This document shows positions 1 to 8,141 of a DNA stretch of 64,000 nt, piece after piece. Below the pieces are notes generated by a model that had not been told where the DNA came from, searched no databases, and was given only the letters and a program-made list of their open reading frames with translations. The first letter of the stretch is position 1. Every line of letters begins with the position of its first letter. This DNA comes from Pseudomonadota bacterium (GTDB lineage Bacteria; Pseudomonadota; Gammaproteobacteria; Steroidobacterales; Steroidobacteraceae). The stretch lies in assembly GCA_003242685.1 (NCBI GenBank), contig QGVD01000009.1, positions 1-64,000 on the forward strand. The letters run 5' to 3'. The translations under genes were made by a program, and so were the position numbers.

Positions 1-1
1 T

Positions 2-1114
2 TCCGTTTCGTTGGCCTCGGAGTTTTTAATAAGGGCCAGGGCGGGTCTGCTGCTCGATGCGTGGGAGCCGGCGCACTCGCGCGCATCCTCCGGTGGCGAG
101 TCGCGCATGACGCGTACGGCATACGGCGCCGACGAGATCTACGCGCGCATGGCCTGGGAGTCGCTGCCCGAGTGGAAGTGGCTCTCCGAACGCGCGGGGC
201 TCCCCGTCTTCCATCGTACCGGCGTTCTCTTCTTTTTCCCGCGCCGGGAGCCGTATCTCGAGAAGACGCTCGAGGTACACGCGCGGCTCGGGCTTCCCAC
301 ACAGACGCTCGAGCGCGCGGAGCTCCTGCGCCGCTTTCCGCAGATCGCATGGGACGGCGTCGAGCTCGGAATCTACGAACCGGAGCTCGGCGTGCTGATG
401 GCCCGCCGCGCCGTTCAGACACTGGTGCGTGAGCTCGTGGCCGCAGGCGGCGAGTTCCGGCGCGCGGCCGTGCAGCCTCCGCCGGCAGGAGATGCGCTGA
501 CGCACATCGTGACGACCGACGGCACGCGACTGCGGGCGGACGGATACGTCTTCGCGTGCGGTCCCTGGCTGCCGAAGCTGTTTCCCGACGTGCTCGGCTC
601 GCGCATCTTCCCGACGCGTCAGGAAGTGTTCTTCTTCGCGCCCGAGCCGGGCGACACGCGCTTTTCACCGGGGAGTCTTCCAGGATGGGCGGACTTCAAC
701 GAGGGCGACATCTACTACGGTTTCCCGGACCTCGAGGGCCGCGGCTTCAAGATCGCGCACGACAGGCACGGTCCGCCCATCGATCCGGACACGGGCGATC
801 GCGAGCCGCGTGCCGAGGCGCTCGAGGACGTGCGCGACTACATGCGACGGCGCTTCCCGGCGCTCGCGGGACGACCGCTCAACGAAGCGCGCGTGTGTCA
901 GTACGAGAACAGCTCGAACGGCGATCTGCTCATCGACCGGCATCCGGCGTGGGAGAACGTCTGGCTCGTCGGCGCCGGGTCGGGGCACGGCTTCAAGCAC
1001 GGCCCGGCGATCGGGCGCTACGCGGCTGATCTCGTGAGCGGAGAGCTGAAGCAGCCCGAGCCCCGATTCAGTCTCGCGACCAAGGAGAGCGTCCAGCAGC
1101 GAGCGGTGCACTGA
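2..1114 (+). CDS. FAD-dependent oxidoreductase, sarcosine-oxidase-like (5' partial)
   Basis: Amine- or amino-acid-oxidising flavoprotein of the DAO / monomeric sarcosine oxidase family. The frame is open to the left edge, so the N-terminal Rossmann GxGxxG lies outside the window and only its end is seen (LLLDAWEP, then the family-typical RASSGGESR). The middle resembles the substrate-binding domain and the C-terminus has GAGSGHGFKHGPAIG, the FAD-contacting segment of this family. About 370 residues are present; the complete protein would be near 400. A TTG at base 11 could be read as a start, but a start there would leave no nucleotide-binding site. The substrate is unknown. Family call is firm, specificity is not. 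Confidence 0.8.
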   Translation, partial: SVSLASEFLIRARAGLLLDAWEPAHSRASSGGESRMTRTAYGADEIYARMAWESLPEWKWLSERAGLPVFHRTGVLFFFPRREPYLEKTLEVHARLGLPTQTLERAELLRRFPQIAWDGVELGIYEPELGVLMARRAVQTLVRELVAAGGEFRRAAVQPPPAGDALTHIVTTDGTRLRADGYVFACGPWLPKLFPDVLGSRIFPTRQEVFFFAPEPGDTRFSPGSLPGWADFNEGDIYYGFPDLEGRGFKIAHDRHGPPIDPDTGDREPRAEALEDVRDYMRRRFPALAGRPLNEARVCQYENSSNGDLLIDRHPAWENVWLVGAGSGHGFKHGPAIGRYAADLVSGELKQPEPRFSLATKESVQQRAVH

Positions 1115-1130
1115 ACCTCGGCGCGGGGCG

Positions 1131-1394
1131 GTGCGCCTTGCTCGAACGCCGCAGCCACGGCGTCTGCCGATGCGCACGAGTCCGCTCGGCGCCGTGCTCC
1201 TGAGGGGGCTTCTCGCTGGTGCCATGGCCAGCCATCTGCGTGCGGGCAGTCCGCTGCTCAGCCACACGATGTTCGGCATCTATCTCGGTGTCTTCGCGTG
1301 GGCCGCGCTGGTGCTGCGTGATGCCGAGCTGCGCTCACTTCCGGCGCGCCGCGTCACTTCCCGTGCGCGGCCCCCTGCGGCTTGCCGAAGTTGA
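1131..1394 (+). pseudogene. C-terminal remnant of a DoxX-like membrane protein
   Basis: An 87-codon frame whose middle (about residues 14-64, from MRTSPLGAVLLRG to LRSLPARR) resembles the last two membrane helices of DoxX-like family proteins, including the GAMASHLRAGSPLLSHTMF stretch. The first helices that a complete DoxX-like protein of about 120-140 residues should have are missing, and the last 20 residues look like random high-GC translation. No convincing ribosome-binding site precedes it. I read it as a decayed 3' gene fragment. It lies next to another fragment (1526-1891), so this segment looks like an old deletion scar. The family assignment rests on pattern recognition alone. Confidence 0.4.
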
Positions 1395-1525
1395 AGCCCT
1401 TCCCCGGCCAAGACTATCTTCAGGGGCGGACCAGACGGAGTGGTCGACCGGGAGCGTCGATCGAGAAGGGAGGGCGCGGTGTCTCCACGCGTCACAGATG
1501 CACGGGCGCGGCCCGCGAGGCGATC

Positions 1526-1891
1526 ATGAACCTGCGAGCACTGCGCTATCTCGTGGCGCTCGCCGAGTGCCTGAACTTCTCCCGCGCGGCCGAGCGCTGC
1601 GCCGTCACTCAGTCCACGCTCAGCATCCAGCTGCGCAAGCTCGAGGAGTACCTCGGAGTCACGCTCTTCGAGCGCGACCGCACGCACGTCGCGCTCACCG
1701 CGGAGGGGCGCGAGGTTCTGGAGCTCGCGCGCACCATCGTTCGCGCCGCCGACGAGATCGTCGCCGTCGCCCGCCGTGCCCGCATGCGCGGCACCTGCGG
1801 GAAGTCTCCCTGCGAAGCGCGCGAGGCTGCTGCCGAGCCTGCGGAGGCGCTTATTGACGATATCAATTGCCGACGCATGCCCGGAGATTAG
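1526..1891 (+). pseudogene. Truncated LysR-type regulator (OxyR-like DNA-binding domain only)
   Basis: The first 85 or so residues form a complete LysR winged helix-turn-helix of the OxyR type: MNLRALRYLVALAE, FSRAAERCAVTQSTLS, IRKLEE-like QLRKLEEYLGV and FERDRTHVALT. After about residue 90 the sequence becomes unrelated to the family (RARMRGTCGKSPCEAREA) and stops at 121 residues, so the inducer-binding domain with the peroxide-sensing cysteines is absent. The start ATG is the conserved first residue of the family. It sits 82 bp upstream of a di-haem peroxidase gene in the same orientation, suggesting a former peroxide regulator whose 3' part was lost. It could still bind DNA, but full function is unlikely. 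Confidence 0.65.
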
Positions 1892-1902
1892 ACTCGATCT
1901 AA
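1867..1902 (+). promoter_or_regulatory. Candidate promoter with overlapping palindrome, upstream of the di-haem peroxidase
   Basis: TTGCCG (1867-1872), a 16-bp spacer and TAGACT (1889-1894) resemble a sigma-70 promoter, each hexamer matching consensus at about four of six positions. The palindrome TTAGACTCGATCTAA (1888-1902) covers the -10 element, which would suit a repressor. It lies about 80 bp before the start at 1974. This is a by-eye match only. Confidence 0.3.
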
Positions 1903-1973
1903 ACCGATTCCAGAGTTGGTCACTCGTGCGGCCGGGGCGGCATGTATCCCGGCCGAATGAGAGGGAGGAAGTC

Positions 1974-3230
1974 ATGCCAAAAACGCGCAGCGGCCCGCTT
2001 CTCGTCGCGGCGCCCGCGTTCGTCCTGATCGCCGCATCGTTCGCGGCGTCCGCGCAGCAGCCGGACAGACCTCTCGGCCTTCCGCCGGTGCCGGTCCCGG
2101 CGGACAACCCGCAGACGCCGGAGAAGGTCAAGCTGGGTGAAAAACTCTTCAACGACAAGCGCTTCAGCCTCACCGGCGAGGTGAGCTGCTCGAACTGTCA
2201 CGACCCGAACAAGGCGTTCACGGACAGCCCGCTCACCACGTCGGAGGGCATCAACAAGCTCAAGGGAACGCGCAACGCTCCGACCGTCGTGAACGCGGCG
2301 TACTTCGCGTCCCAGTTCTGGGACGGCCGCGCGCAGACGCTCGAGGATCAGGCGCTTCTGCCGATCACCAACCCCGTCGAGATGGGTCTGCCGAACCACG
2401 ATCCGGTGCTCGAGATCGTGCGCACCGACCCTGAATACGTCGCCGCGTTCGAGCAGGTGTTCGGCAAGAAGGGCGAAGAGGTGACGATGCGCGAGGTGAC
2501 GCAGGCGATCGCCGCGTTCGAGCGCACCCTCATCGCAGGCGATTCGCCGTTCGACCGCTGGTACTTCGGCGGCGACAAGAGCGCGATGAGCGAGGCGGCC
2601 ATCCGCGGCTTCGACGTCTTCCTCAACAAGGGCCGCTGCGTCTCCTGCCACACCATCGAGCAGGATCACGCGCTCTTCACCGACAACCGTTTCCACAACA
2701 TCGGTGTCGGCATCAACCGCATCCAGAAGGACATCCCGAAGCTTGCGCCCGCCTTCCTCAAGGCGCGGTCGCAGGGTGTCGACGTGGACGAGAAGGTGCT
2801 CACCGACCCGCGCGTGTCCGAGCTCGGGCGCTTCGCGATCACGACCTCGCTCGATGATCTCGGCGCGTTCAAGACCTCGACGCTGCGCAACGTCGCGGTG
2901 ACGCCGCCGTACATGCACGACGGCAGCCTCAAGACGCTGCGCGAGGTGGTCGAGCACTACAACAACGGCGGCGTCTCGAATCCCGACGATCCGGTCAACG
3001 ACTTCCTGAGCGGGGGCATCCGCCCGCTGAACCTGACGGAGCAGGAGATCAACGACCTCGTGGCCTTCCTCGAATCGCTCACGAGTCCGCGCTTCGCCGC
3101 TCTGCAGGCGCAGCGCATGGCAATGAACCCGCAGGCATGCCTCGTGAAACCGTCGCGGACCACGACCGCGGCCGCGGGCGCCGCGACCGCAGCCGGTCCG
3201 GCCGCCGCGACCGAAGGAGCCACGCCATGA
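1974..3230 (+). CDS. Di-haem cytochrome c peroxidase (MauG/CcpA family)
   Basis: Periplasmic di-haem enzyme reducing hydrogen peroxide, or a MauG-like oxidase. The 418-residue protein has a signal peptide ending near ASAQQ and two c-type haem sites, CSNCH (N-terminal domain) and CVSCH (C-terminal domain), plus the usual APTVVNAAY, FWDGRA and PPYMHDGSL segments. The ATG at 1974 follows GAGGGAGG and gives a proper signal peptide; upstream in-frame starts do not. The last 20 residues are an Ala/Thr-rich tail. Its stop overlaps the start of the metallophosphoesterase by 4 bp (ATGA), so the two are translationally coupled. A peroxidase and a MauG-like role cannot be separated by eye. Confidence 0.88.
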   Translation: MPKTRSGPLLVAAPAFVLIAASFAASAQQPDRPLGLPPVPVPADNPQTPEKVKLGEKLFNDKRFSLTGEVSCSNCHDPNKAFTDSPLTTSEGINKLKGTRNAPTVVNAAYFASQFWDGRAQTLEDQALLPITNPVEMGLPNHDPVLEIVRTDPEYVAAFEQVFGKKGEEVTMREVTQAIAAFERTLIAGDSPFDRWYFGGDKSAMSEAAIRGFDVFLNKGRCVSCHTIEQDHALFTDNRFHNIGVGINRIQKDIPKLAPAFLKARSQGVDVDEKVLTDPRVSELGRFAITTSLDDLGAFKTSTLRNVAVTPPYMHDGSLKTLREVVEHYNNGGVSNPDDPVNDFLSGGIRPLNLTEQEINDLVAFLESLTSPRFAALQAQRMAMNPQACLVKPSRTTTAAAGAATAAGPAAATEGATP

Positions 3231-4300
3231 GCAGGAATTTCGATCGCCGCAGTTTCCTCAAGACGGCGGGACTCGCGACCGCCGCCGGCACGCTGCCGAT
3301 GACGCTCGTCGAGGTCGCGTTCGGCCAGTCGTCGCGCAACTTCACGTTCGCGTACATCTCGGACGCGCACATCCAGCACATCAAGGGCAACCAGTTCGTC
3401 CGCAACTGGGACCGCGGGCTCATCCGCGCGGTGGCCGAGACGAACCTGCTCGATCCGCGTCCCGACTTCGTGTTCTTCGGAGGTGACCTGGCGCAGCTCG
3501 GCACGAAGGAAGAGCTCGATCACGGCGCGGAGATCCTGAGCAGGCTCCGCGGCAAGCTCTACTGCGTGATGGGCGAGCACGACTACTACCTCGACCTCGG
3601 CGAGTACTGGTCGAAGCTCTTCGGCCCGCACTACTACAGCTTCGACCACAAGGGTGTGCACTTCGTCGTGCTGAACAGCATCCTCACGTACGACGACTGG
3701 ACGTACAACCGCTGGCCGACCGCCGAGCAGCGCATGCTCGAGATGGCCGGGCTCGACAATCCGAACGGCTCGCCCTTCATGGTCGGCGAGAAGCAGCGCG
3801 AGTGGCTCGCGAAGGATCTGGCGAAGGTCCGCAAGGACACCCCGATCGTCGTGCTCTCGCACTCGCCGCTGCAGAAGATCTACAAGGGCTGGAACTTCTG
3901 GACGGAGGACGCCGAGGAGGTGCAGGCGCTCCTCGCGCCGTTCGACAAGGTGACCGTGCTGTACGGTCACGTGCACCAGATCCAGTACAACAAGATCGGC
4001 AACATCGTGTTCACCTCGGCGATGGCGACCGCCTGGCCGTGGCCCTATCCGCAGTCGTACGCGCAGGTCGAGTCGTACCTGCCGAAGCTCACGGTGCACA
4101 TGAACCGCGCCGATCCGTTCTTCGAGCGCGACGCGACGGGCTGGCAGTTCATCGACGTGTACTCCGGGCGCGTGGCGGTGAACTACAACCTCTACAACAA
4201 CAAGGCGCGCAGGGTCGCGTACAACGAGGCCACCGGGCAGCCCGAGGACACTCAGTATCAGTCGCCGGATGCGCGCATTCCGCCGCAGACGCACTACTGA
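3227..4300 (+). CDS. Tat-exported calcineurin-like metallophosphoesterase
   Basis: Predicted periplasmic phosphoesterase with a binuclear metal centre; substrate unknown. The N-terminus is a Tat signal (DRRSFLKTAGLATAAG). Metal-site motifs occur in the family order: SDAHI (D-x-H), GGDLAQLG, GEHDYY, LSHSPL and YGHVHQ. The usual GNHD motif reads GEHD here, replacing the conserved Asn by Glu; the codon is clearly GAG. Length 357 residues is normal. It is sandwiched between a di-haem peroxidase (4-bp overlap) and a cytochrome c (19-bp gap), so it probably works with exported redox proteins, which is unusual company for a phosphoesterase. Fold is certain; the reaction is not. Confidence 0.85.
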   Translation: MSRNFDRRSFLKTAGLATAAGTLPMTLVEVAFGQSSRNFTFAYISDAHIQHIKGNQFVRNWDRGLIRAVAETNLLDPRPDFVFFGGDLAQLGTKEELDHGAEILSRLRGKLYCVMGEHDYYLDLGEYWSKLFGPHYYSFDHKGVHFVVLNSILTYDDWTYNRWPTAEQRMLEMAGLDNPNGSPFMVGEKQREWLAKDLAKVRKDTPIVVLSHSPLQKIYKGWNFWTEDAEEVQALLAPFDKVTVLYGHVHQIQYNKIGNIVFTSAMATAWPWPYPQSYAQVESYLPKLTVHMNRADPFFERDATGWQFIDVYSGRVAVNYNLYNNKARRVAYNEATGQPEDTQYQSPDARIPPQTHY

Positions 4301-4319
4301 CCGATTGGAGAGACCCGAC

Positions 4320-4718
4320 ATGTCACCGATGCGTTGCGTGATCCTGCTCGCCGGCCTGCTCGTGAGCCTGCCGGCCGCTGCGGACGAGTTCACCGAACAG
4401 GACCTCAAGCGCTGGGAAGAGCAGTTCCAGGCCGTCGTGAAGCAGGGCCGGGAGCTGTGGACCAGCGGCTCGCTGGGCACGAACGGCGTGGCCTGCGCGC
4501 AGTGCCATCCGAACGCGGCCAACACTCACCCCGAAACCTACCCGAAGTTCCAGAAGCAGCTCGGACGGGTCGCCAATCTCTGGGAGATGGTGAACTGGTG
4601 CCTGCGCAATCCGCTCGAGGGCGAGCCGCTCGCGGCCGACGATCCGAAGATGATCGCGCTCCTCTCCTACATCGCCTGGGAGCGCCGCGGCGTGCAGCTC
4701 GCGCCGGGCAAGCACTGA
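4320..4718 (+). CDS. Monohaem c-type cytochrome
   Basis: A 132-residue secreted cytochrome with a signal peptide (LLAGLLVSLPAAADE) and one haem site, CAQCH, near residue 60. The following NTHPETYPKFQ and EMVNWCLRNPL segments resemble SoxX/SoxA-type class I cytochromes. It has a second lone Cys in VNWCL. It follows the metallophosphoesterase by 19 bp and precedes a periplasmic rhodanese, so it is the likely electron carrier of this exported set, perhaps taking electrons to or from the di-haem peroxidase. The start is the first ATG after GGAGAG. The sulfur-oxidation resemblance is weak because no sox partner genes are nearby. Confidence 0.82.
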   Translation: MSPMRCVILLAGLLVSLPAAADEFTEQDLKRWEEQFQAVVKQGRELWTSGSLGTNGVACAQCHPNAANTHPETYPKFQKQLGRVANLWEMVNWCLRNPLEGEPLAADDPKMIALLSYIAWERRGVQLAPGKH

Positions 4719-4740
4719 TGCCCTGAACGGCGGCAGCTCC

Positions 4741-5178
4741 GTGCGGCTCCTCGCGCTGCTCGTTCTCGCTCTCGCTGCCGCACCGTTCGCGGTGCGCGGC
4801 GCGGCCGCGGCTCAGCCGGTCGCAACCGGCGAGCCGACGCGCGCGCCGACGATGATCGAGATCACGGTCGAGGAGCTGCTCGAGCGCACGCGCGAGCCGG
4901 GCAGGGGACTCACGCTCATCGACGTGCGCAGCGCGCAGGAGTTCGCCGCCGGTCATCTGCCCGGCGCGATCAACATCCCGCTCGATCAGATCGGCACGCG
5001 TGCCGGCGAGCTGCCGGCCGACGGCGACATCGTCTTCTACTGTCAATCCGGTACCCGCTCGCGTCTTGCCATCGAGGTTCTGCGAGCGATGGGTATCGAT
5101 CGTCCTCTCCTTCACTTCGGCGGCGGCATGAGCGCGTGGCAGGCCGCCGGCCAGCCGACGGAACCCGCCCGCGAATAG
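4741..5178 (+). CDS. Secreted single-domain rhodanese
   Basis: Sulfurtransferase-fold protein of 145 residues. An N-terminal hydrophobic stretch (LLALLVLALAAAPFAV) is a signal peptide, so it should act in the periplasm. The domain shows LIDVRSAQEFAAGHLPGAINIPL and the catalytic loop CQSGTRS with the persulfide-carrying Cys. The start is a GTG at 4741, 22 bp after the cytochrome stop; no ATG gives the signal peptide. It ends the exported redox run, and its nearness to a Sox-like cytochrome is a hint of sulfur handling. Family certain, role inferred. Confidence 0.85.
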   Translation: MRLLALLVLALAAAPFAVRGAAAAQPVATGEPTRAPTMIEITVEELLERTREPGRGLTLIDVRSAQEFAAGHLPGAINIPLDQIGTRAGELPADGDIVFYCQSGTRSRLAIEVLRAMGIDRPLLHFGGGMSAWQAAGQPTEPARE

Positions 5179-5305
5179 CGGCGCACCCCACCGCACAGCT
5201 TCAGCGCCAGCTCGCCGTGCCCGACGGTCGAGCTCGCGGAACTTTTGACCTGCGCTTCCGTTGACACGCTACGAGTCGGCCGGGACAGGCATGAAGGAGA
5301 CGGCG

Positions 5306-5632
5306 ATGGCTGAAAACACCAATCTCGGCGCCTCCAACGGTGAGCAGAAGACGACCCAGACCTCCCACGCGCACGTGCAGCAGGCCAAGGAGCACCTGAA
5401 AGACGTGGGACAGGCGGCGACCGAAGCCGTGCGCAGCCGGGCGGACCAGGCTCAGGCGTGGGTGCGCGACCGCTCGGGTCATGCGCGGCAATGGGCGCGC
5501 TCACAGTGGGGCGGAATACAGCGGCGTGTCGAGACCGATCCGGCGCGGGCGACGATGTGGGCGCTCGGCATCGGCTTCGTGGCGGGAATGCTGCTCACCG
5601 GCATGCTGCGCAGCGGGCATCGCAGAGACTGA
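5306..5632 (+). CDS. DUF883/ElaB-YqjD-like membrane-anchored protein
   Basis: A 108-residue protein with a long polar, amphipathic helical region (QQAKEHLKDVGQAATEAVRSRADQ-type heptads, about residues 25-85) and one C-terminal transmembrane helix (TMWALGIGFVAGMLLTGML) ending in RSGHRRD. This is the layout of ElaB/YqjD proteins, tail-anchored inner-membrane proteins linked to stationary phase and ribosome binding in E. coli. The ATG at 5306 is preceded by GAAGGAGA; the ATG at 5291 lies inside that site and is less likely. The next gene, a Dps, starts 64 bp later and shares the stress theme. The family is judged by architecture, since sequence conservation is low. Confidence 0.65.
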   Translation: MAENTNLGASNGEQKTTQTSHAHVQQAKEHLKDVGQAATEAVRSRADQAQAWVRDRSGHARQWARSQWGGIQRRVETDPARATMWALGIGFVAGMLLTGMLRSGHRRD

Positions 5633-5696
5633 AGAAGGATTTGGACATCGGTCGGCACACGGCGGCCGATCGGCAGCGAACCAGAACGAGGTATCC

Positions 5697-6296
5697 ATGG
5701 CGCAGACGACCACGCAGACGAGTACTCAGGGCAAGACGTCCGGCAAGACGGGGATGGCCCCGGTGCGGACGGGCATCGAGTCGACCGATCGCCAGCGGCT
5801 CGCTCAGGCGGTCTCCAAGGCGATGGCCGAGACCTACGTGCTCTACACGAAGACTCAGGCGATCCACTGGAACGTCGTCGGTCCGATGTTCTACAGCATC
5901 CACAAGCTCACGGAAGAGCAGTACGAAGACCTCGCGGATGCGATCGACGATCTCGCGGAGCGCATCCGCGCGCTCGGCGCTCCGGCTCCGGGGGCGTTTG
6001 CGGAGTTCCTGAAGCTCTCCGACATCAAGGAAGCGCCGCACGAGAAACAGACGGCGGAGCAGGCCGTGATGATGCTCTGTGCCGATCACGAAACGGCGGC
6101 GCGCACGTTCCGCGAAGCGACTCAGCTCGCGGACGAGATGGACGACGTCGTCACCGCCGATCTGCTCACGGAGCGCATGGCCAAGCACGAGAAGGCCGCG
6201 TGGATGCTCCGTGCGCTCGTTCAGGAATCCGCGATCCAGACGACCGGCATCGCGGCATCATCGGACGGCGAAGCGGCGGGCAAGCAGCGTCAGTAG
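5697..6296 (+). CDS. dps: Dps-family ferritin-like DNA-protecting protein
   Basis: Dodecameric iron-storing, peroxide-consuming mini-ferritin. The 199-residue protein has a 30-residue Thr/Ser/Lys-rich N-terminal tail of the kind that binds DNA in Dps, then the four-helix bundle. Ferroxidase residues are visible in helix A (TQAIHWNVVGPMFY) and helix B (YEDLADAIDDLAERIRALG), followed by PGAFAEF and DHETAARTFREA. The tail after residue 180 is Ala/Gly/Ser-rich. It is probably expressed with the DUF883-like gene upstream. Together with the peroxidase and the OxyR-like remnant this gives the region a peroxide-defence character. The symbol is given at family level. Confidence 0.85.
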   Translation: MAQTTTQTSTQGKTSGKTGMAPVRTGIESTDRQRLAQAVSKAMAETYVLYTKTQAIHWNVVGPMFYSIHKLTEEQYEDLADAIDDLAERIRALGAPAPGAFAEFLKLSDIKEAPHEKQTAEQAVMMLCADHETAARTFREATQLADEMDDVVTADLLTERMAKHEKAAWMLRALVQESAIQTTGIAASSDGEAAGKQRQ

Positions 6297-6408
6297 TCCG
6301 CAGAGCGGAACGGCAAAGGCCGATTGATCGCGCTCGGAATCGGGGCCTGCCGGCGGCGCACGCTGCCGGCGGGTCCCGGTTCTCTTCGTCGTTGCGCGGC
6401 AGGGTGCT

Positions 6409-6768
6409 TCAATCGCGATCCGCGCGGCGCACGCGGATGCGGTTGTCGACGTCCTGCACGCCCGCGCAATCGCTCGCCAGATCCTCGATCGTATGTTTCA
6501 TCCAGCGCTCGGGAACCGTGCCCTCGAGCGTGACGATGCCGTCCTGCACGCGAAGCGAGACGTCTTCGCAGTCGACGTGATCCGCGCGCCGCAGGCGATC
6601 CACGATGTCCTCTTCGATGCGCGCGTCGCTCCGGCGGTAGCCCTTCGGGCCCTGCCTTCGCGGCGCGGACGTCGACGGACCGGGCCTGAAGCGTACCCGT
6701 CCTTCGTCGAGGCGCTCATCGGGAGCGGAATGCGGGTGCTGGCCGGGCCATTCCTGTTGAGCTGGCAC
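6409..6768 (-). CDS. BON-domain protein
   Basis: A 119-residue protein with a C-terminal BON domain (RSDARIEEDIVDRLRRADHV, VRDG-type VQDGIVTLEGTV, GVQDVDNRIRV). The first 45 residues are Gln/Pro/Arg-rich and contain the GPKGYRRSD linker common in this group. I chose the GTG at 6768 because GAGGAGAG lies just upstream; a longer frame reaches 6942 but has no good ribosome-binding site and would run into the divergent hydrolase promoter. There is no signal peptide, so it is probably cytoplasmic, unlike OsmY. BON domains bind membranes or ligands in osmotic and envelope stress; the exact role is unknown. Confidence 0.7.
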   Translation of the reverse strand: MPAQQEWPGQHPHSAPDERLDEGRVRFRPGPSTSAPRRQGPKGYRRSDARIEEDIVDRLRRADHVDCEDVSLRVQDGIVTLEGTVPERWMKHTIEDLASDCAGVQDVDNRIRVRRADRD

Positions 6769-6932
6769 TCGATTCTCTCCTCGCGCGTCCGTTGCCTGTC
6801 GAGTCCGAGCAAGTTTCGTGCGGCTGCGGCATGCGTCCTGCAATTGCGCATGCGCCGCATACCGCGCGTCACCGCGTGGCACGGTCGTTGCGACGTTGCC
6901 GTTTCCCGCTGCGGTGGAAGGAGGACGGAACG

Positions 6933-7652
6933 ATGAGTGCACGCGTCACGGAAGTGCCGGCCGAGATCGGAATGGGTCCGGTCACGCTGCGCGGAGATCT
7001 CGCCGTCCCGGAGCGCTGCGAGGGGCTGGTAATTTTTGCTCACGGCAGCGGCAGCAGCCGCACGAGTCCGCGCAATCGCGCGGTGGCTGAAGTGTTCCGC
7101 GGCGCGCACCTCGGCACGCTGCTCTTCGATCTGCTCACGGAGGAAGAAGAAGCGCGCGATGCCCTCACGCGCGAGCTGCGCTTCGACATCGCGCTGCTCG
7201 CGCGCCGCCTCGTCGGCGCGACGCAATGGGCGCGCACCCACGAGCTCGTGCGCGGACTGCCCATCGGTTACTTCGGTGCGAGCACGGGAGGCGGCGCGGC
7301 GCTCGTGGCTGCGGCGGAGCTGCCCGATCACATCGCAGCCGTGGTTTCGCGCGGCGGGCGGCCCGATCTCGCCGGTGAATCACTCGCGCGAGTACGCGCA
7401 CCGACGCTGCTGCTCGTCGGCGGGCTCGACGAGCCCGTCATTCACGTCAATCGCTACGCCTACGAGCGGCTCGCATGCGCGAAGCAGCTCACGATCATTC
7501 CGGGCGCTTCGCATCTCTTCGAGGAGCCCGGCACGCTCGATCACGTCGCTCGCCTCGCAACCGACTGGTTCGTTCAGCACTTCACGGATCTGCCGCGTGC
7601 CCGCCGCTCGAGCGCTTTCGTGACGTACCAGGCGCCTTCCGGCGCGCCCTGA
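6933..7652 (+). CDS. Dienelactone-hydrolase-like alpha/beta hydrolase
   Basis: Cytoplasmic serine hydrolase of 239 residues. The oxyanion region reads VIFAHGSGSSRTSPRN, the nucleophile elbow GASTGGGAAL, the acid LLLVGGLDEPV and the catalytic His GASHLFEEPG, all in the expected order. The ATG at 6933 follows GGAAGGAGG. It is transcribed away from the BON gene across a 164-bp intergenic region and precedes a small stress-protein-like gene 43 bp downstream. In other bacteria this hydrolase type often sits with phosphoribosyltransferase or stress genes. The substrate cannot be predicted. Confidence 0.82.
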   Translation: MSARVTEVPAEIGMGPVTLRGDLAVPERCEGLVIFAHGSGSSRTSPRNRAVAEVFRGAHLGTLLFDLLTEEEEARDALTRELRFDIALLARRLVGATQWARTHELVRGLPIGYFGASTGGGAALVAAAELPDHIAAVVSRGGRPDLAGESLARVRAPTLLLVGGLDEPVIHVNRYAYERLACAKQLTIIPGASHLFEEPGTLDHVARLATDWFVQHFTDLPRARRSSAFVTYQAPSGAP

Positions 7653-7695
7653 TCCACGCAGCCTTGCCTGAATCGCCGATGGAGGAGGATTACCG

Positions 7696-8124
7696 ATGAG
7701 TGCACTGATGGTTGCGCTGTACCGTGATCACGCGACCGCCGAACGCGTGCGGACGGAGCTCGTGATGGACGGCTTCCCCACGGATCGGGTCGAGGTCACG
7801 GCGCGCGAGGAGCCAGGCGTGGCCGCGGTCGGTCCGGCCGACAAGGCGATCGACCAGCTCAAGGACTATTTCCGCACGCTCTTCGACCGGCCCGAGGAGC
7901 AGCGTTATGTGGAATTCCTCGCCGAGAGCGTGTGCGGCGGCGCAGCCGCGGTCACGGTGCACCCGCGCGGAGACATCGAGACCGAGCGCGCCAGAGAGAT
8001 CCTGGAGCGGGCCGGGCCCCTGGAGCTCGAGGACAAGGATCTCGACAAGCAGTCCTTAGAGCAGGCCGCTTCGCCCAAGGCCAGGCCCACGATCCAGTCG
8101 GTGCTCTTCGGCCGCGAGGGCTGA
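7696..8124 (+). CDS. Conserved hypothetical protein, general-stress-protein-17M-like N-terminus
   Basis: A 142-residue cytoplasmic acidic protein. The first 45 residues (MVALYRDHATAERVRTEL, MDGFPTDRVEV) follow the pattern of the YflT / 17M heat-stress-protein fold, a ferredoxin-like beta-alpha-beta unit. This is followed by a predicted helix with FRTLFDRPEEQRYVEFLAESV and a second beta-alpha unit (AAVTVHPRGDIETERAREILERAG). The C-terminal 35 residues are charged and probably disordered. It follows the hydrolase by 43 bp and may be cotranscribed. No catalytic motif is visible and the function is unknown. Confidence 0.65.
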   Translation: MSALMVALYRDHATAERVRTELVMDGFPTDRVEVTAREEPGVAAVGPADKAIDQLKDYFRTLFDRPEEQRYVEFLAESVCGGAAAVTVHPRGDIETERAREILERAGPLELEDKDLDKQSLEQAASPKARPTIQSVLFGREG

Positions 8125-8141
8125 GCCCACGCATCCAGCGT

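Noticed and set aside
4320..5178. Sox sulfur-oxidation operon (SoxX-like cytochrome plus rhodanese)
   Set aside because: No SoxA, SoxYZ, SoxB or SoxCD gene is nearby; the phosphoesterase lacks the SoxB architecture, so sulfur oxidation is only a weak hint.
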